Shown: piece by piece, positions 47,989 through 58,839 of the stretch
Numbering within the stretch: the stretch's first letter is position 1
Layout of the letters: every line of letters starts with the position of its first letter
Source: Chenggangzhangella methanolivorans
Lineage (GTDB): Bacteria; Pseudomonadota; Alphaproteobacteria; Rhizobiales; Methylopilaceae
DNA length: 64,000 nucleotides
Assembly (NCBI RefSeq): GCF_019797865.1
Contig: NZ_CP081869.1
Location: 3,125,501 to 3,189,500, forward strand
Reading direction: 5' to 3'
The notes under the pieces: model-generated
What the model was told of the DNA's origin: nothing
The model's database searches: none
The model's input: the letters and a program-made list of their open reading frames with translations, nothing else
Translations under genes and position numbers: made by a program

Positions 47989-48021
47989 GTCCGGCGCGTC
48001 TACCAATTCCACCACACCCGC
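47937..48021 (-). tRNA. tRNA-Leu (anticodon CAA)
   Basis: Reverse complement gives a complete leucine tRNA: acceptor GCGGGTG/CACCCGC, D-arm with GGAATTGGTAGACGC, anticodon loop ACTCAAAAT with anticodon CAA, long variable arm, T-loop GGTTCGAGCCC, and an encoded CCA end. About 85 bases including CCA. It decodes TTG. The MFS reading frame runs into it on the other strand. Confidence 0.96.
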
Positions 48022-48189
48022 ACGCGCGACTGAATTCGCATGACCGGCGCGGCTGCGTAAAGGGCTTCGCGACCATGTCGCGGACGAAGACCCGGACGCA
48101 GGCTTGCATTCCGGCGCGGAAGGCGCTTGGTCTCCCCCCGTCCGCATCTTGCGCGGCCGCTCGCGCCGGTTCGTCCGAAAGTCTGAGTC

Positions 48190-48771
48190 ATGCTGCGACG
48201 CCTGTACGACTGGACGCTCTCGCTCGCCGCGGGTCCGAGGGCCGACGCGGCGCTCTTCGGGGTCTCGTTCGCCGAAGCCTCGTTCTTTCCCCTGCCGCCC
48301 GACATCCTGCTCGTGCCGATGACGCTGGCGCGTCCGGAGCGCGCCTATCGGCTCGCGATCATGTGCGGGCTCGCCTCGACGCTCGGCGGCATGGTCGGCT
48401 ACGCCATCGGGGCGCTGCTCTACGACACGCTGGGGCTGTGGATCATCCAGCTCTACGGCTACGGCGACAAGATGGACGCGTTCCGCGACACCTACGCCCA
48501 GTGGGGTCTGTGGATCATCCTTCTGAAGGGCCTGACGCCCATTCCCTACAAGCTCGTCAGCATCACGTCGGGCTTCGCCGGATACGACATCTGGCTGTTC
48601 TTCGCGCTCTCGCTCGTCTCGCGGATCCTGCGCTTCCTCGCGGTGGGCTGGCTGCTCAGGCGCTACGGCGAGCCGGTGCGCGAGTTCATCGAGAAGCGGC
48701 TCGAACTCTCCGCCATCCTGTTGCTGGTGGTGATCGTCGGCGGCTTCGTGCTGGTCAAATACGTGTTCTGA
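48190..48771 (+). CDS. YqaA/DedA-type membrane protein
   Basis: A 193-residue DedA/SNARE-associated-type membrane protein of the YqaA group. FGVSFAEASFFPLPPDILLV and GYAIGALLYDTLGLWIIQ, then LKGLTPIPYKLVSITSGFAG, are family marks. Four to five hydrophobic segments. Some relatives act as lipid flippases or in proton-motive-force homeostasis; the role here is open. Immediately upstream of dsbB, with an 18-base gap. Confidence 0.87.
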   Translation: MLRRLYDWTLSLAAGPRADAALFGVSFAEASFFPLPPDILLVPMTLARPERAYRLAIMCGLASTLGGMVGYAIGALLYDTLGLWIIQLYGYGDKMDAFRDTYAQWGLWIILLKGLTPIPYKLVSITSGFAGYDIWLFFALSLVSRILRFLAVGWLLRRYGEPVREFIEKRLELSAILLLVVIVGGFVLVKYVF

Positions 48772-48788
48772 CAGCGGTCGCGACAGCC

Positions 48789-49328
48789 ATGCCGAATTCC
48801 GACATGCCGGGCGTCATGACGACCCGCCTGACCCCCGCCGCCACGGCGCTCGTCGTCGCGATCGTCTCGGCCGCGACCGTCGGCGGAGCGCTCGTGATGC
48901 AGCACGGCTTCGGCTACGTGCCCTGCATGCTGTGCCTGTGGGGACGCTGGCCGCATTATCTCGGCGCGCCGCTGGCGCTCGCCGCCTGGCTGCTCGCGAC
49001 GCGCGGCGCGCCGGCTCCCGCGCGGATCGCGCTCGCCCTTGCGGCCCTGTTGTTTCTCGCGGGAGCCGGCCTCAGCGCCTATCACGCCGGGGTCGAGTGG
49101 GGGTTCTGGCCGGGCCCTGCGAGCTGCGCGGGCGCGAACGCCGCGCCGACCGCCGCCGGCGGTTTGCTCGATCAAATGCGCGCGACCCGAATCGTTCCGT
49201 GCGACGCCGCCGCGTTCCGAATTCTGGGGATTTCGCTGGCGGGCTGGAACGCTCTGATCTGTCTGGCGCTCTCGGCGATCGCAGCTCTTGGCGCTCGACG
49301 CCCGGGCGCCGCCCAAGGCGGGGCTTGA
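48789..49328 (+). CDS. dsbB: Disulfide bond formation protein DsbB
   Basis: Four-helix inner-membrane protein that reoxidises DsbA with quinone. The redox pair is VPCMLCLWGRWPHYLG; the second periplasmic loop has Cys in PASCAGA and IVPCDAAA. About 179 residues. Start 48789 gives MPNSDMPGVM; the ATG giving MTTRLTPAA is an alternative. Downstream of the YqaA-type gene and likely co-transcribed. Confidence 0.9.
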   Translation: MPNSDMPGVMTTRLTPAATALVVAIVSAATVGGALVMQHGFGYVPCMLCLWGRWPHYLGAPLALAAWLLATRGAPAPARIALALAALLFLAGAGLSAYHAGVEWGFWPGPASCAGANAAPTAAGGLLDQMRATRIVPCDAAAFRILGISLAGWNALICLALSAIAALGARRPGAAQGGA

Positions 49329-49492
49329 CGCGGCGTCTTCGGCGCGGAAGTCATTGACCCCGCGCAGCTTCCGGGCGGCGTTGCGCGGCTGGTCGATCCC
49401 AGCTTATCTGATGACGACAAACGCCTCCCTGGGTTGTGGCGAGACGGTTCGCTCCGGGCCCGATCGACCGCGCTGACGAACCAGCCGACGAA

Positions 49493-50227
49493 ATGAGCAC
49501 CACGAAAACGACGATCATCGGCGACAGCCACACAATCGCGATCAAGGACGGCTTCGCCAAGCGCGGCGGCGCGGACCTCGGCGAGGTGATGATCGACCGC
49601 CTGCAGCAGATCAAGAACGGCGTTCTGCGCGAGGGCGTCGCCGAGAGCGAGCTCGAGGAGATCGCGGCGGCGGCGCAACCCGGCGACCTGATCGTCTCTG
49701 TGCTCGGCGGCAATCAGTTCAACGTCTTCGGCCTCATGCGGCATCCCGAACCCTTCGACTTCATCGAGCCCGGCGATCCCGACGAGGCGCTCGACCCCGA
49801 GGCGCGCGCGATCCCGGTCAAGATCATGGAGGCGACGTTCGAGCGCTTCGTGAGGGGGCGCGACGGCAAGCTTCTCAAGAAGCTCGCCGGCGGAAAGGCG
49901 ACCGTGCTCCATCTCGAAGCGCCGCCGCCCAAGGACGACGACGCCTTCATCCTCAGTCATGCCGAGACCTACTTCAAGAAGCTCGACATCTCGACCGTCG
50001 GGCTGAGCAAGCCGGCGCTGCGGCGCAAGCTGTGGCGGCTGCAGTCGCGCATGACCAAGGCCCTGTGCGACGAGATCGGCGTCGTCTTCGTCCCGGCGCC
50101 GGACGCCACCAAGGACCCTTCCGGTTTTCTCAAGCGGGACTATTATGGCCGCGACGCCACCCACGCCAACGCCGCCTACGGCGTCGTCGTGCTGGACCAG
50201 ATCGCCGGCCACCCGCGAGGAGCCTGA
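49493..50227 (+). CDS. SGNH-hydrolase-like protein
   Basis: A 244-residue soluble protein with an N-terminal GDSH motif (TIIGDSHTIAI) and a C-terminal DATHANAAYG, which together look like the Ser of block I and the Asp/His of block V in SGNH hydrolases. No signal peptide. ATG 49493 is chosen because the GDSH block normally begins within 15 residues of the start. Its stop overlaps the GSCFA start (TGATG), pointing to a joint task, perhaps esterification of a surface glycan. The 160 bases before it hold no gene. Confidence 0.75.
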   Translation: MSTTKTTIIGDSHTIAIKDGFAKRGGADLGEVMIDRLQQIKNGVLREGVAESELEEIAAAAQPGDLIVSVLGGNQFNVFGLMRHPEPFDFIEPGDPDEALDPEARAIPVKIMEATFERFVRGRDGKLLKKLAGGKATVLHLEAPPPKDDDAFILSHAETYFKKLDISTVGLSKPALRRKLWRLQSRMTKALCDEIGVVFVPAPDATKDPSGFLKRDYYGRDATHANAAYGVVVLDQIAGHPRGA

Positions 50228-51330
50228 TGGGCGAGCATCCCTATCGCGGCCTGCCCGCGAAATCGTTCTGGAACGCGACCGTGCGCGACGCGCCGTCCGG
50301 CGACATCGATCCGGTCGGCCGTTTCGAACTCGAGCTCAGTCCGGAAACCCGGGTGGCGACGTCGGGGAGCTGCTTCGCCCAGCATATCGCGCGGCATCTG
50401 AGCGCGAGCGGGCTCAACTATTTCATCGCCGAGGACGCCCATCCGCTGACCCCGCGCCCGGTCGCCGCCGCGCATCAGTACGGCGTCTATTCGGCGCGCT
50501 TCGGCAACGTCTACACCGCCCGCCAGCTGCTCCAGCTGTTTCGTCGCGCCCATGGTTCGTTTGAGCCGCAGGAGGACGTCTGGATCGAGAGCGACGGCTC
50601 CGCGCTCGATCCGTTCCGCCCCACGGTCCAGCCGGGCGGCTTCGCGAACGAGGCGGAGATGCGCGCCGACCGCGCCTATCATCTGTCCGCGGTGCGGCGG
50701 ATGTTCAGCGAGCTCGACGTCCTGATCTTCACGCTCGGCCTCACCGAATGCTGGCGCTCGCGCGCCGACGGGGCGGTCTTTCCGATCTGTCCCGGCGTCT
50801 CGGGCGGCGTGTTCGACCCGGCGCTCCACGAGTTCTACAACCAGACCCTCGCCGACGTTCACGCCGACATGTCCCAGTTCCTCGAGGGGCTCCGGTCGGT
50901 GAACCCGCGCGCCAGAGTGATGCTGACGGTCTCGCCCGTGCCGCTCGCCGCCACCGCGGCGGCCGGCGGCAACGTCGTGTCGGCGACCGTCTACTCGAAG
51001 TCCGTCCTGCGCGTCGCGGCCGAGATGCTCGCGCAGGAAAACGAGCACGTTCAGTATTTTCCGTCCTACGAGATCATCACGGGGCCAGGCGCCCGCGGCG
51101 CCTATTACGCGGAGGATCTGCGCAACGTCACCGAGGCGGGCGTCGCCCATGTCATGAAGGTCTTCATGGCCCATGCGACGCTGAAGAGCGAGGCGTCCCG
51201 CGTCGAGGCGATCCCGTCGGAAAGGCCCGCGCCCCAACTCGCGCCCGCCGCCGGAGCGGCCGCGGCCTATGCGAGCGCGTCGCAATGGGTCGAGGCGCTG
51301 TGCGACGAGCAATTGCTCGACCAGACCTGA
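50227..51330 (+). CDS. GSCFA-family protein
   Basis: A 367-residue member of the GSCFA family, related to SGNH hydrolases and found with surface-polysaccharide genes. The name-giving motif is in ATSGSCFAQHIARHL; VLIFTLGLTECWRSRADGAV and LTVSPVPLAATAAAG continue the family core. Translation start is coupled to the upstream SGNH-like gene. Frame intact; activity not established. Confidence 0.88.
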   Translation: MGEHPYRGLPAKSFWNATVRDAPSGDIDPVGRFELELSPETRVATSGSCFAQHIARHLSASGLNYFIAEDAHPLTPRPVAAAHQYGVYSARFGNVYTARQLLQLFRRAHGSFEPQEDVWIESDGSALDPFRPTVQPGGFANEAEMRADRAYHLSAVRRMFSELDVLIFTLGLTECWRSRADGAVFPICPGVSGGVFDPALHEFYNQTLADVHADMSQFLEGLRSVNPRARVMLTVSPVPLAATAAAGGNVVSATVYSKSVLRVAAEMLAQENEHVQYFPSYEIITGPGARGAYYAEDLRNVTEAGVAHVMKVFMAHATLKSEASRVEAIPSERPAPQLAPAAGAAAAYASASQWVEALCDEQLLDQT

Positions 51331-51365
51331 GCCGGAAGGCCGAAGGAACGCGCTGACCAGAATCA

Positions 51366-51396
51366 AAAAGGCCCGCTCGTCGCCGGCGGGCCTTTT
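51366..51396. terminator. Bidirectional intrinsic terminator
   Basis: Perfect arms AAAAGGCCCGC and GCGGGCCTTTT around a 9-base loop lie between the convergent GSCFA and gyrA genes. The A/T ends give a T-run in both directions, the clearest terminator in the window. Confidence 0.9.
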
Positions 51397-51400
51397 CACG

Positions 51401-54140
51401 TCACTCCGGCGCGGCCTCTTCTTCGGCCTCGTCCTCGCCGATGTGGTCGACCGAGACGACGCGCTCTCCGTCGCCGGTCGAGAACACGATCACGCCCTGG
51501 GTCGAGCGGCCTGCGAGGCGGATGTTGTCCACCGGGCAGCGGATCGTCTGGCCGGCGTTCGTCACCAGCATGATCTGGTCGGAATGCTCGGTCGCGAAGG
51601 AGGCGACCAGCGGGCCGTTCCGGTCGTTGGTCACCATCGCCACGATGCCCTTGCCGCCGCGTCCGGTGACCCGGTACTCGAAGGACGACGAGCGCTTGCC
51701 GTAGCCGTTCTCGGAGATGGTCAGAATGAGCTGTTCGGCCTCCGACATCGCCGCGTAGCGCTCGGCGCCGAGCTCGATGTCGGCGCCGGCTTCGGCCTCG
51801 GCGTCCGCGGTCGCGTCCTCGGCGACGCTCTCGCCCTGGCCGCGGCGCACCGCGTTGGCGCGCTTCAGATACGCCACGCGCTCGTCAGGCGACGCCTCGA
51901 AGTGCCGCAGGATCGAGAGCGCGATGACGCGGTCGTCCTCGCCGAGCGTGACGCCGCGCACGCCGACCGAATCGCGGCCCTTGAACACGCGCACGTCCGT
52001 CACGCGGAAACGGATGCACTGGCCGCGATAGGTGGTCAGCAGCACGTCGTCGTCTTCCGACGCGATCTGCACGTCGACGATGGATTCGCCGGCCTCAAGC
52101 TTCATCGCGATCTTGCCGGAGCGGTTCACATTGGTGAAGTCGCTGAGCTTGTTGCGCCGGATGGTGCCGCCCGAGGTCGCGAACATCACGTCGTACTTGG
52201 CCCAGTCGGCCTCGTTCTCGACGAGCGGCATGATGGTGGTGATGCGCTCGCCCGGATCGAGCGGCAGCAGGTTGATGAGCGCCTTGCCGCGCGCCTGGGG
52301 CGCCGACAGCGGCAGCTTCCATACCTTGAGCTTGTAGACCTGGCCGAGCGAGGAGAAGAACAGCACCGGCGTGTGGGTGTTGGCGACGAAGAGGCGGCTG
52401 ACGAAGTCCTCGTCGCGCGTCGCCATGCCGGAGCGGCCCTTGCCGCCGCGGTGCTGGGCCCGGTAGGTCGCGAGCGGCACGCGCTTGATGTAGCCGCCAT
52501 GCGTGAAGGTGACGACCATGTCCTCGCGCTGGATCAGGTCTTCGTCTTCGAAGTCGGCCTCGGACTCGATGATCTCGGTCCGGCGCGGCGTCGCGAACTG
52601 GGCCTTGGCGTCGAGCAGCTCCGCGCGCACGATCTCCTGCACGCGCTCGCGCTTGCTCAGGATGTCGAGATAATCGGCGATCTCGGCCGCGAGCTTGTCG
52701 AGCTCCTCGCCGATCTCGTCGCGGCCGAGCGCGGTGAGACGCTGCAGGCGCAGGTCGAGGATCGCGCGCGCCTGCTCGATCGAGAGCTTGTAGGTGCCGT
52801 CGTCGTTGATCCGGTGGCGCGGGTCGTCGATCAGCTTGATGAGCGAGGCGACGTCCTCGGCCGGCCAGTCGCGCTCCATCAGGCGTTTCGCGCGCTGTCG
52901 CGGGATCGGGCGCGGTGCGGATGAGGCGGATGACCTCGTCGATGTTGGCGACCGCGATGGCGAGGCCGACGAGCACATGGGCGCGGTCGCGCGCCTTGTT
53001 GAGGCGGAACTTGGTGCGCCGGGAGACGACGTCTTCGCGGAACGCGATGAAGGCGACGAGCATGTCCTTGAGCGTCATCAGCTCGGGACGGCCGCCGGTC
53101 AGCGCCACCATGTTGCAGCCGAAAGAGGTCTGCAGCGCGGAGAAACGGAACAGCTGGTTCAGCACCACGTCGGCCACCGCCTCGCGGCGGAGCTCGATCA
53201 CGATGCGCATGCCCTTGCGGTCGCTCTCGTCGCGCAGGTCGCCTATGCCCTCGACGCGCTTCTCGCGGACGAGTTCGGCGATGTGCTCGATGAGGCGCGA
53301 CTTGTTCACCTGATACGGAATCTCGGTGACGATCAGCGCCTCGCGATCCTTGCGGATCTCCTCGACGTCGACCTTGGCGCGCATCACTACGGAGCCGCGG
53401 CCGGTCGAATAGGCCGAGCGGATGCCGCCGCGGCCGAGAATGCGGCCGGCTGTCGGGAAGTCCGGGCCGGGCACGATCGAGAAGCTCCTCGAGCTCCATT
53501 TCGGGACGCTCGATGAGCGCCACGCAGGCGTCGACCACTTCGCCGAGATTGTGCGGCGGGATGTTGGTCGCCATCCCGACCGCGATGCCGCCGGCTCCGT
53601 TGACGAGAAGGTTCGGGAACTGCGCGGGCAGGACCGTCGGCTCGCGCTCGGAGCCGTCGTAGTTGTCCTGGAAGTCGACCGTGTCTTCGTCGATGTGGTC
53701 GAGCAGCGCCATGGCGGGCTTGGCCAGGCGGATCTCGGTGTATCGCATCGCCGCGGGCGGATCGCCGTCGACCGAGCCGAAGTTGCCCTGGCCGTCGGCG
53801 AGCGGCAGGCGCATCGAGAAGGTCTGCGCCATGCGCACGAGCGCGTCGTAGATCGATTGGTCGCCGTGCGGGTGGTACTTACCGATGACGTCGCCGACCA
53901 CGCGGGCGGACTTGCGGTAGGGCCGGTCCGGGAAATAGCCGTTCTCGTTCATCGAGAACAGGATGCGGCGGTGCACGGGCTTCAGGCCGTCGCGCACGTC
54001 GGGAAGCGCGCGCGAGACGATCACCGACATCGCGTAGTCGAGATAGGAGCGGCGCATCTCGTCCGCGATCGACACGGGACGAACGTCGGAAGGCTCGCGC
54101 CCGCGGGGCCGCCAGAGGTCAGGTCGTTCGGATCAGCCAA
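51401..54140 (-). CDS. gyrA: DNA gyrase subunit A (about three frameshifts)
   Basis: ATP-dependent supercoiling enzyme, essential. Hallmarks: [20 protein letters not shown], the winged helix [20 protein letters not shown], the catalytic Tyr region [15 protein letters not shown], and C-terminal beta-pinwheel blades ([11 protein letters not shown]). The QRDR position of E. coli Ser83 is Gln here. The N-terminus is frame-shifted too: TTG at 54140 gives [15 protein letters not shown], and one missing base near 54090 leads to [14 protein letters not shown]. Further breaks lie near 53475 ([14 protein letters not shown]) and near 52885. The joined protein is about 912 residues. Because an intact gyrA is required for life, the breaks must be assembly errors. 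Confidence 0.94.
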
Positions 54141-54504
54141 GTCGAGGCACGCTTTCTAGAGCAATCTGAGATCGGCCCGGACCCTAGACCGTCTTGGCGT
54201 CGAACGCCAGCGGGCCGGTCGCCGGAGCGGTCGGGAACGTCGAACGATCTCAATGGCTTGCAAGGGAGCTCCCAGCTTTTCACAGGGATGTCTCGGTTCT
54301 CTGCCCCGAATCGGACGCGACGGCGCCGAATCGGGCGCGCGGGAGGCCGCGACCCGGTTTATGTCGCGGCGCAGCAGGCGCGACGCGGCGGCAGGTGTGG
54401 CGCGGCAGGCCGCCCGCTACTGTCGCGGCCGCATGGTTGCGGCGCCGCGGGGCGACGGCGGCGGCATGCCGCGGCGGGGCGTCGCGAGCGAGTGGCGACA
54501 GGGC
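54141..54504. other. Intergenic region between gyrA and the glycan cluster
   Basis: About 360 bases without a supported gene. An in-frame extension of the downstream CDS exists but is Arg/Ala-rich and lacks family character. A direct repeat (CCGAATCGGACGCG and CCGAATCGGGCGCG, about 25 bases apart) is at about 54306-54345. Promoters of gyrA and the glycan cluster presumably lie here. Confidence 0.45.
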
Positions 54505-57500
54505 GTGGCGAAAAAGACGACTGCGAGCGAGGCGGACGAGCGGCTGGTCGAGGACAGCGGACTGTTCGACGAGGCCTGGTATGTCGAGCGTTACAAGCCG
54601 AAGTTCGGCGAGGGCGGCTCGGCGCTGAGGCATTTTCTCGTCGAGGGCGGGCCCAACGGGCTGTCGCCGAGCGCGCGCTTCGTGTCGTCGGCCTATTTCG
54701 CGCTCTATCCCGACGTCGCCCGGAACGGCGCCAATCCGCTGGTGCACTACCTCAAAACCGGCAAGGACACGGGCAAGCGCGCGATCCGCCGGCAGGATCT
54801 CGAGGGGCTCGGCCTCGCCAATCTCGGACGCCGAGACCAGCGCATGATCGCCGCGGTCGCGCGCAGCGGCGGCTTCGACGAGGCCTATTATCTCGAGACC
54901 TACCCGGACGCGCGTAGCTCGGGGCTGCACCCGATGCTGCACTACGTGCGCCACGGCCTCGAGACGCTCGCCAATCCGAGCGCCGACTTCGACGCCGCGC
55001 GCTATGCGGCGGACAATCCGGACCTGGTCGAGAGCGGCCTGCCGCCGCTGGTCCATTTCGCGCGTTCTGGAGCCAGGCAGTCGACCGCCGATGACGCAGA
55101 GCCGCAGGCTGCGACCGAAGCCGCCGATGTCTCCGAGCCGTCGGACGAAATCCCGGTCGCTGAGACTGAAACCGGCTCCGTTGCGGAGCTGGTCGACGAC
55201 GCGCCGCCTTCGGCCGCGGAGCCCGAGGAGACGCCGGACGACGTCGATGTGGACGTCGCCAGCGAAGACCATGACGCGGACGAGCTGGGCGCAGAACAGG
55301 AGGGTTCGGAAGAACCGGGCCTGGACGAGCCCGAGCTCGACGCGCCTGCCAAAGCGGACGAGCCCGCCGCCGCGGAACCGACCGAGCCCGCAGCGGCCGA
55401 AGCGGCGGCCCCGCTCGCGCCAGAGGCCGACGCGCCGACGCCGGGAGTCGACGAACCCGCCGACGCCGTCCCCACGGTCGACGTTCCGAAGGCCGCTCCC
55501 GCCGACGTGCGCGTGGCTGCAAAAGCCGGCGCCGACATGCCGGTCGAGGAAGCGCTCGCGGCGCTCGCTGGCACGCGCCTGTTCGACGCCGCCTGGTATG
55601 TGAAGCGCTATCCGGAGGTCGCCCGCTCGGGCCTCTCGCCGGCCGCGCATTATCTGCAGGTCGGCGGTCCCCGCCGTCGGCGGCCGAGCGCGCTGTTCGA
55701 CGCTGAATACTATGTCGGCGCGGGGCCGGCCCTGCCTGCGGGCGCCAATCCCGTGCTGCATTTCCTCGCCGAAGGCCGCCGCGACCGGCGCCCGTCTTCG
55801 CCCTTGCTCGACGTCTCCGATCCCGCCGGGCGCCTGCCGTCCGACGCGGCGTCCATTTCCGAGCCCTCGCGTCCGGCCGCTGGTCCGGCGGTCGACTGGC
55901 TCAGCGCCGCGCAAGCCGAACGTCTGCCCGACGCCGTCGCATTCGCGGGCCGTCCCATCGGGCAGGTGGCCGCCGGCGTTTCGCTCGCGCCGCTCGCCGC
56001 CTATGCGCGTCTCGCCGGTCTCGACCCGGTCGAGACCGGCGTCGGCGCGGACGGCTCCGGCGACGGCCTGTTCGCGCAGGCGTTCCGGTCCGGCCCGGCG
56101 CGTCTGTCCGACGCCTGGTTCGTGGACGCGGGCGCCTTGCGGCTTCGCTTCGGCGGCTTTGCGGGCTTCGACGGATCGCGCCACGTCGCGCGCGGCTACC
56201 AGGGCTCGCCCCGGGATCGCTCGGCGCTCAGGCTTTGCGGCGAGATCCTGTTGCCCGCCGCCGGCCCCGGCCTCCTCGATCTCGCGCTGCTGGAGCCGCT
56301 CGAGCCGGTCCTGCTGACGCTGTCGGAACCGGGCGGCCGCATCGTCGGCTTCGCCCTGCTGCCGTTTCCGTCGCTGGCGCGCGGCGGGCTTCATCACGCC
56401 GAGCTCGTCGCCGACGGACAAGGCCAGGATCCGGTCGAGGGGCTGACGCTCGCAAGCGAGTCCGCGTTCGCAGATCTGGTCGAAGGGCCGGGCGCACTCG
56501 CGCGGATCCTCGTCGATCCCGCCGGACCGGCGCCGAGCCGATCTTTTCGGACGCGCTGCTCGGCTGGCTCGACCGCCGCTTCGGCGTCGCGGTCGAGCTC
56601 GACGACGACGAGGATGACGTCGATCCGATCCGGGATCACCTGCGCCGGGCGCTCGCGCCGCGCGGCCGGGCTCGCCAGGGCCTGACGCTGCGTCTGCCGC
56701 CCGACGCCATACCGAGCCTTGCGGCGCTCGCCGCCCGGCGGCTTCGAGGGCCGGGAGCCGCCGGCGCAAGCGGCGCCTTCGTGATCGCGGCCGCGCCCTC
56801 CGGCGAGGCGCGCCTGCTCGTGCGCCCGCCCGAACTCGACGCCCGCTGCCTGTCGTCACAGGGCCGGAGCGTTCCGCTGGATTACCCCGTCCTTTTCGGA
56901 GACGGCGACGCGGAAGTCGAGGGACCCCGTCCCACGCTTGCGATCCGGCGCCGGCGCTTCGTCAAGGCGCATGACGCGTCGCTGATCCGGCCTGTCGCGC
57001 CCGACGCGCCCATCCGGGCGGCCAGGACGTCGGCCGACTTCGCCGCGATCCTGTTCTGCGCCGGAACGACCGAGGCGACGCGGCTGATCGAGTCGCTGTC
57101 TCGCCAGACCGGCGTCTCCGATTTCCGCGTGTCGATCAGGCTCACGAACGACGCCGCCGACGCGGACGAAATCTCTCGCGCGGCCGAGAAGGCGTTCCCT
57201 GGCCGCGCCGACGTGCGCGAGGCGGAAGGCGGGTTCTGGGCTGAGGTCTCCGCCGCCGCGCGCGAAACCGGCGCGCCCTATCTGCTGGTCGCGAAATCGG
57301 GCGTCGTCGCGCCCGATCCGTCGACGCTCGCGGTCCTGCTCTCGCTTGCCGAGGCCGGCGGGACCGCCTCGGCCGCCTGCGTCGCGATCAACGAGGACGC
57401 GGCCAAGCGCGTCGGCGCGATCGAGGCGCTGAGCGGCGGCTATTTCGCCGCAGCCGCCCGCGCGCCGGACGAGACCGAACTCACGCTCGTCGCCTGCGAC

Positions 57501-57791
57501 AGCCTTCAGGCTTTCCCGAACGCCGTCTATCCGGTGGCGGCGAACGTCCTCGACTTCGCGGTGCTGAGCGCCGAGGCCGTGGCGGAGGCGCCGGCGGACG
57601 ACGAAAGCGAGGCGGCCTGGGGGCTGCGCCAGACGCTCGCCGGACGGCGCAATCTCTGCGTGTCGACGATCCGCGTGGCGCGCTACGGCGAAGGGCTGGA
57701 GCGTCCGCCATCCGTGAGGGTCGCTGTCTCGCCGAAGGAACGGGCCGCCGTCGCGGCCAACGCGACCGTCGTGCGGGAGTTCGCGTCATGA
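54505..57791 (+). CDS. Large glycan-cluster protein with repeated YxxxYPDV modules (one frameshift)
   Basis: About 1095 residues, no signal peptide. N-terminal half: short repeats with the consensus [LF]FD..WY...YP(D/E)VA.SG..PL.HYL..G, seen as LFDEAWYVERY, FVSSAYFALYPDVARNGANP, FDEAYYLETYPDARSSGLHP, LFDAAWYVKRYPEVARSGLS and FDAEYYVGAGPALPAGANPV. An acidic low-complexity linker (about residues 195-350) interrupts them. Such repeats head glycosyltransferases in surface-polysaccharide clusters of this order. The C-terminal half, after a break near 56535, is alpha/beta-like (FAAILFCAGTTEATRLIESL, a GT2-like start), without a clear DxD. GTG 54505 is preferred as start. First gene of a plus-strand cluster. 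Confidence 0.75.
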
Positions 57792-58839
57792 AGATCGGAT
57801 CGTCCCGACGAGCGCCAGCTCGCGACCGCGGGCGCATCCGCTACCACCGCCTCGCGGAGCGGCTCGAGGCGGCGGGCCACGCGCTCGAGCTCCTGCCGAT
57901 CGAGGCGCTGGGGCAGGGCGGGCGCGACGCCGACGTCTTCGTGTTCTCCAAGTGCCATGACGCGCGCACCGTCGCGCTCGCCGAGGACCTGCGCAGCCGC
58001 GGCGCGCGGGTCGGCGTCGACGTGTTCGACGACTACTACAGCGACGTCGCCGACAGCCGCTTCGTCCATCTGCGCGAATGGCTGAGGGGGCTTGCGGCCC
58101 GGCTCGACTTCGCGATGTGTTCGACGCCGCTGATGGCCGACAAGCTCAAGGGCATCCTGCCGAGGCTGCCGATCCACGTGATGCACGACGCCTCGATCGC
58201 CCTCGACGCCGAGGCCGTGGCGCGCCGCGTGGAGCTGAACGCGGAGCGCGCGCTGTCGACGCGGCGGATCGACGTCACCTGGTTCGGCATCGGCGACAAT
58301 CCGCATTTCCGGCTTGGCGTTTCGGACCTTCACGCGTTCAGCGGCGCGCTGCTCGACTTCGTGCGCGCGGGCTACCGGCCGCGCGTGTCGATCCTCACCA
58401 ACCGCCGGGCGCTCGACGTCGAGCCCTCGAGATGATCGCGCGGCTGCCCGTGCCTTGCGACCTCGAAGAGTGGACGCCGAGCTCGAGGCCGAGTCGATCG
58501 CCTCCAGCCTCTTGTGCTTCCTGCCGGTGCGCGCCCAGAACTTCAGCGTCGTGAAGTCGCTGAACCGGGCCGTCACCACCCTGACCGGCGGCGCGCAGGC
58601 GCTCTCGGCCGGCTACCCGCTCTATGGAGAGCTCAAGCCCTTTGTCTATGAAGACGCGGGCGCTGATCTCCGATCTCGAGGCCGGAACGCTCGCGCTCCG
58701 GCGCGAGACGGTCGGCGCGCTCGCCCGCAAGCTCGCCGAATGGGGCGAGGCGGAGGTCGAGGCCGGCCGGCTCTCCGCATTCCTTGAGACGCTTGGGCCG
58801 GCCGCGCCCGCCGCAGCGACGTCGAGCCTTCCGCCGTGA
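57788..58839 (+). CDS. Glycosyltransferase-like protein, N-terminal part (about three frameshifts)
   Basis: Starts at ATG overlapping the previous stop. MKIGSSRRAPARDRG, then RYHRLAERLEAAGHALELLP, resembles the first strand-helix of GT-B glycosyltransferases; VGVDVFDDYYSDVADSRFVH and FAMCSTPLMADKLKGILPRL continue it. After breaks near 58437, 58475 and 58665 the chain runs on as QNFSVVKSLNRAVTTLTGGA and ISDLEAGTLALRRETVGALA. About 350 residues to the stop at 58839. It probably continues into the next feature. Donor and acceptor unknown. Confidence 0.7.

Noticed and set aside
49329-49492. Short plus-strand frame (62 residues) before the SGNH-like gene
   Set aside because: Overlaps the dsbB end in another frame and lacks family features; treated as non-coding leader.
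54280-56859. 859-residue open frame on the minus strand opposite the repeat protein
   Set aside because: Arg/Gly-rich shadow frame; the plus strand carries clear YPDV repeats and coupled neighbours.
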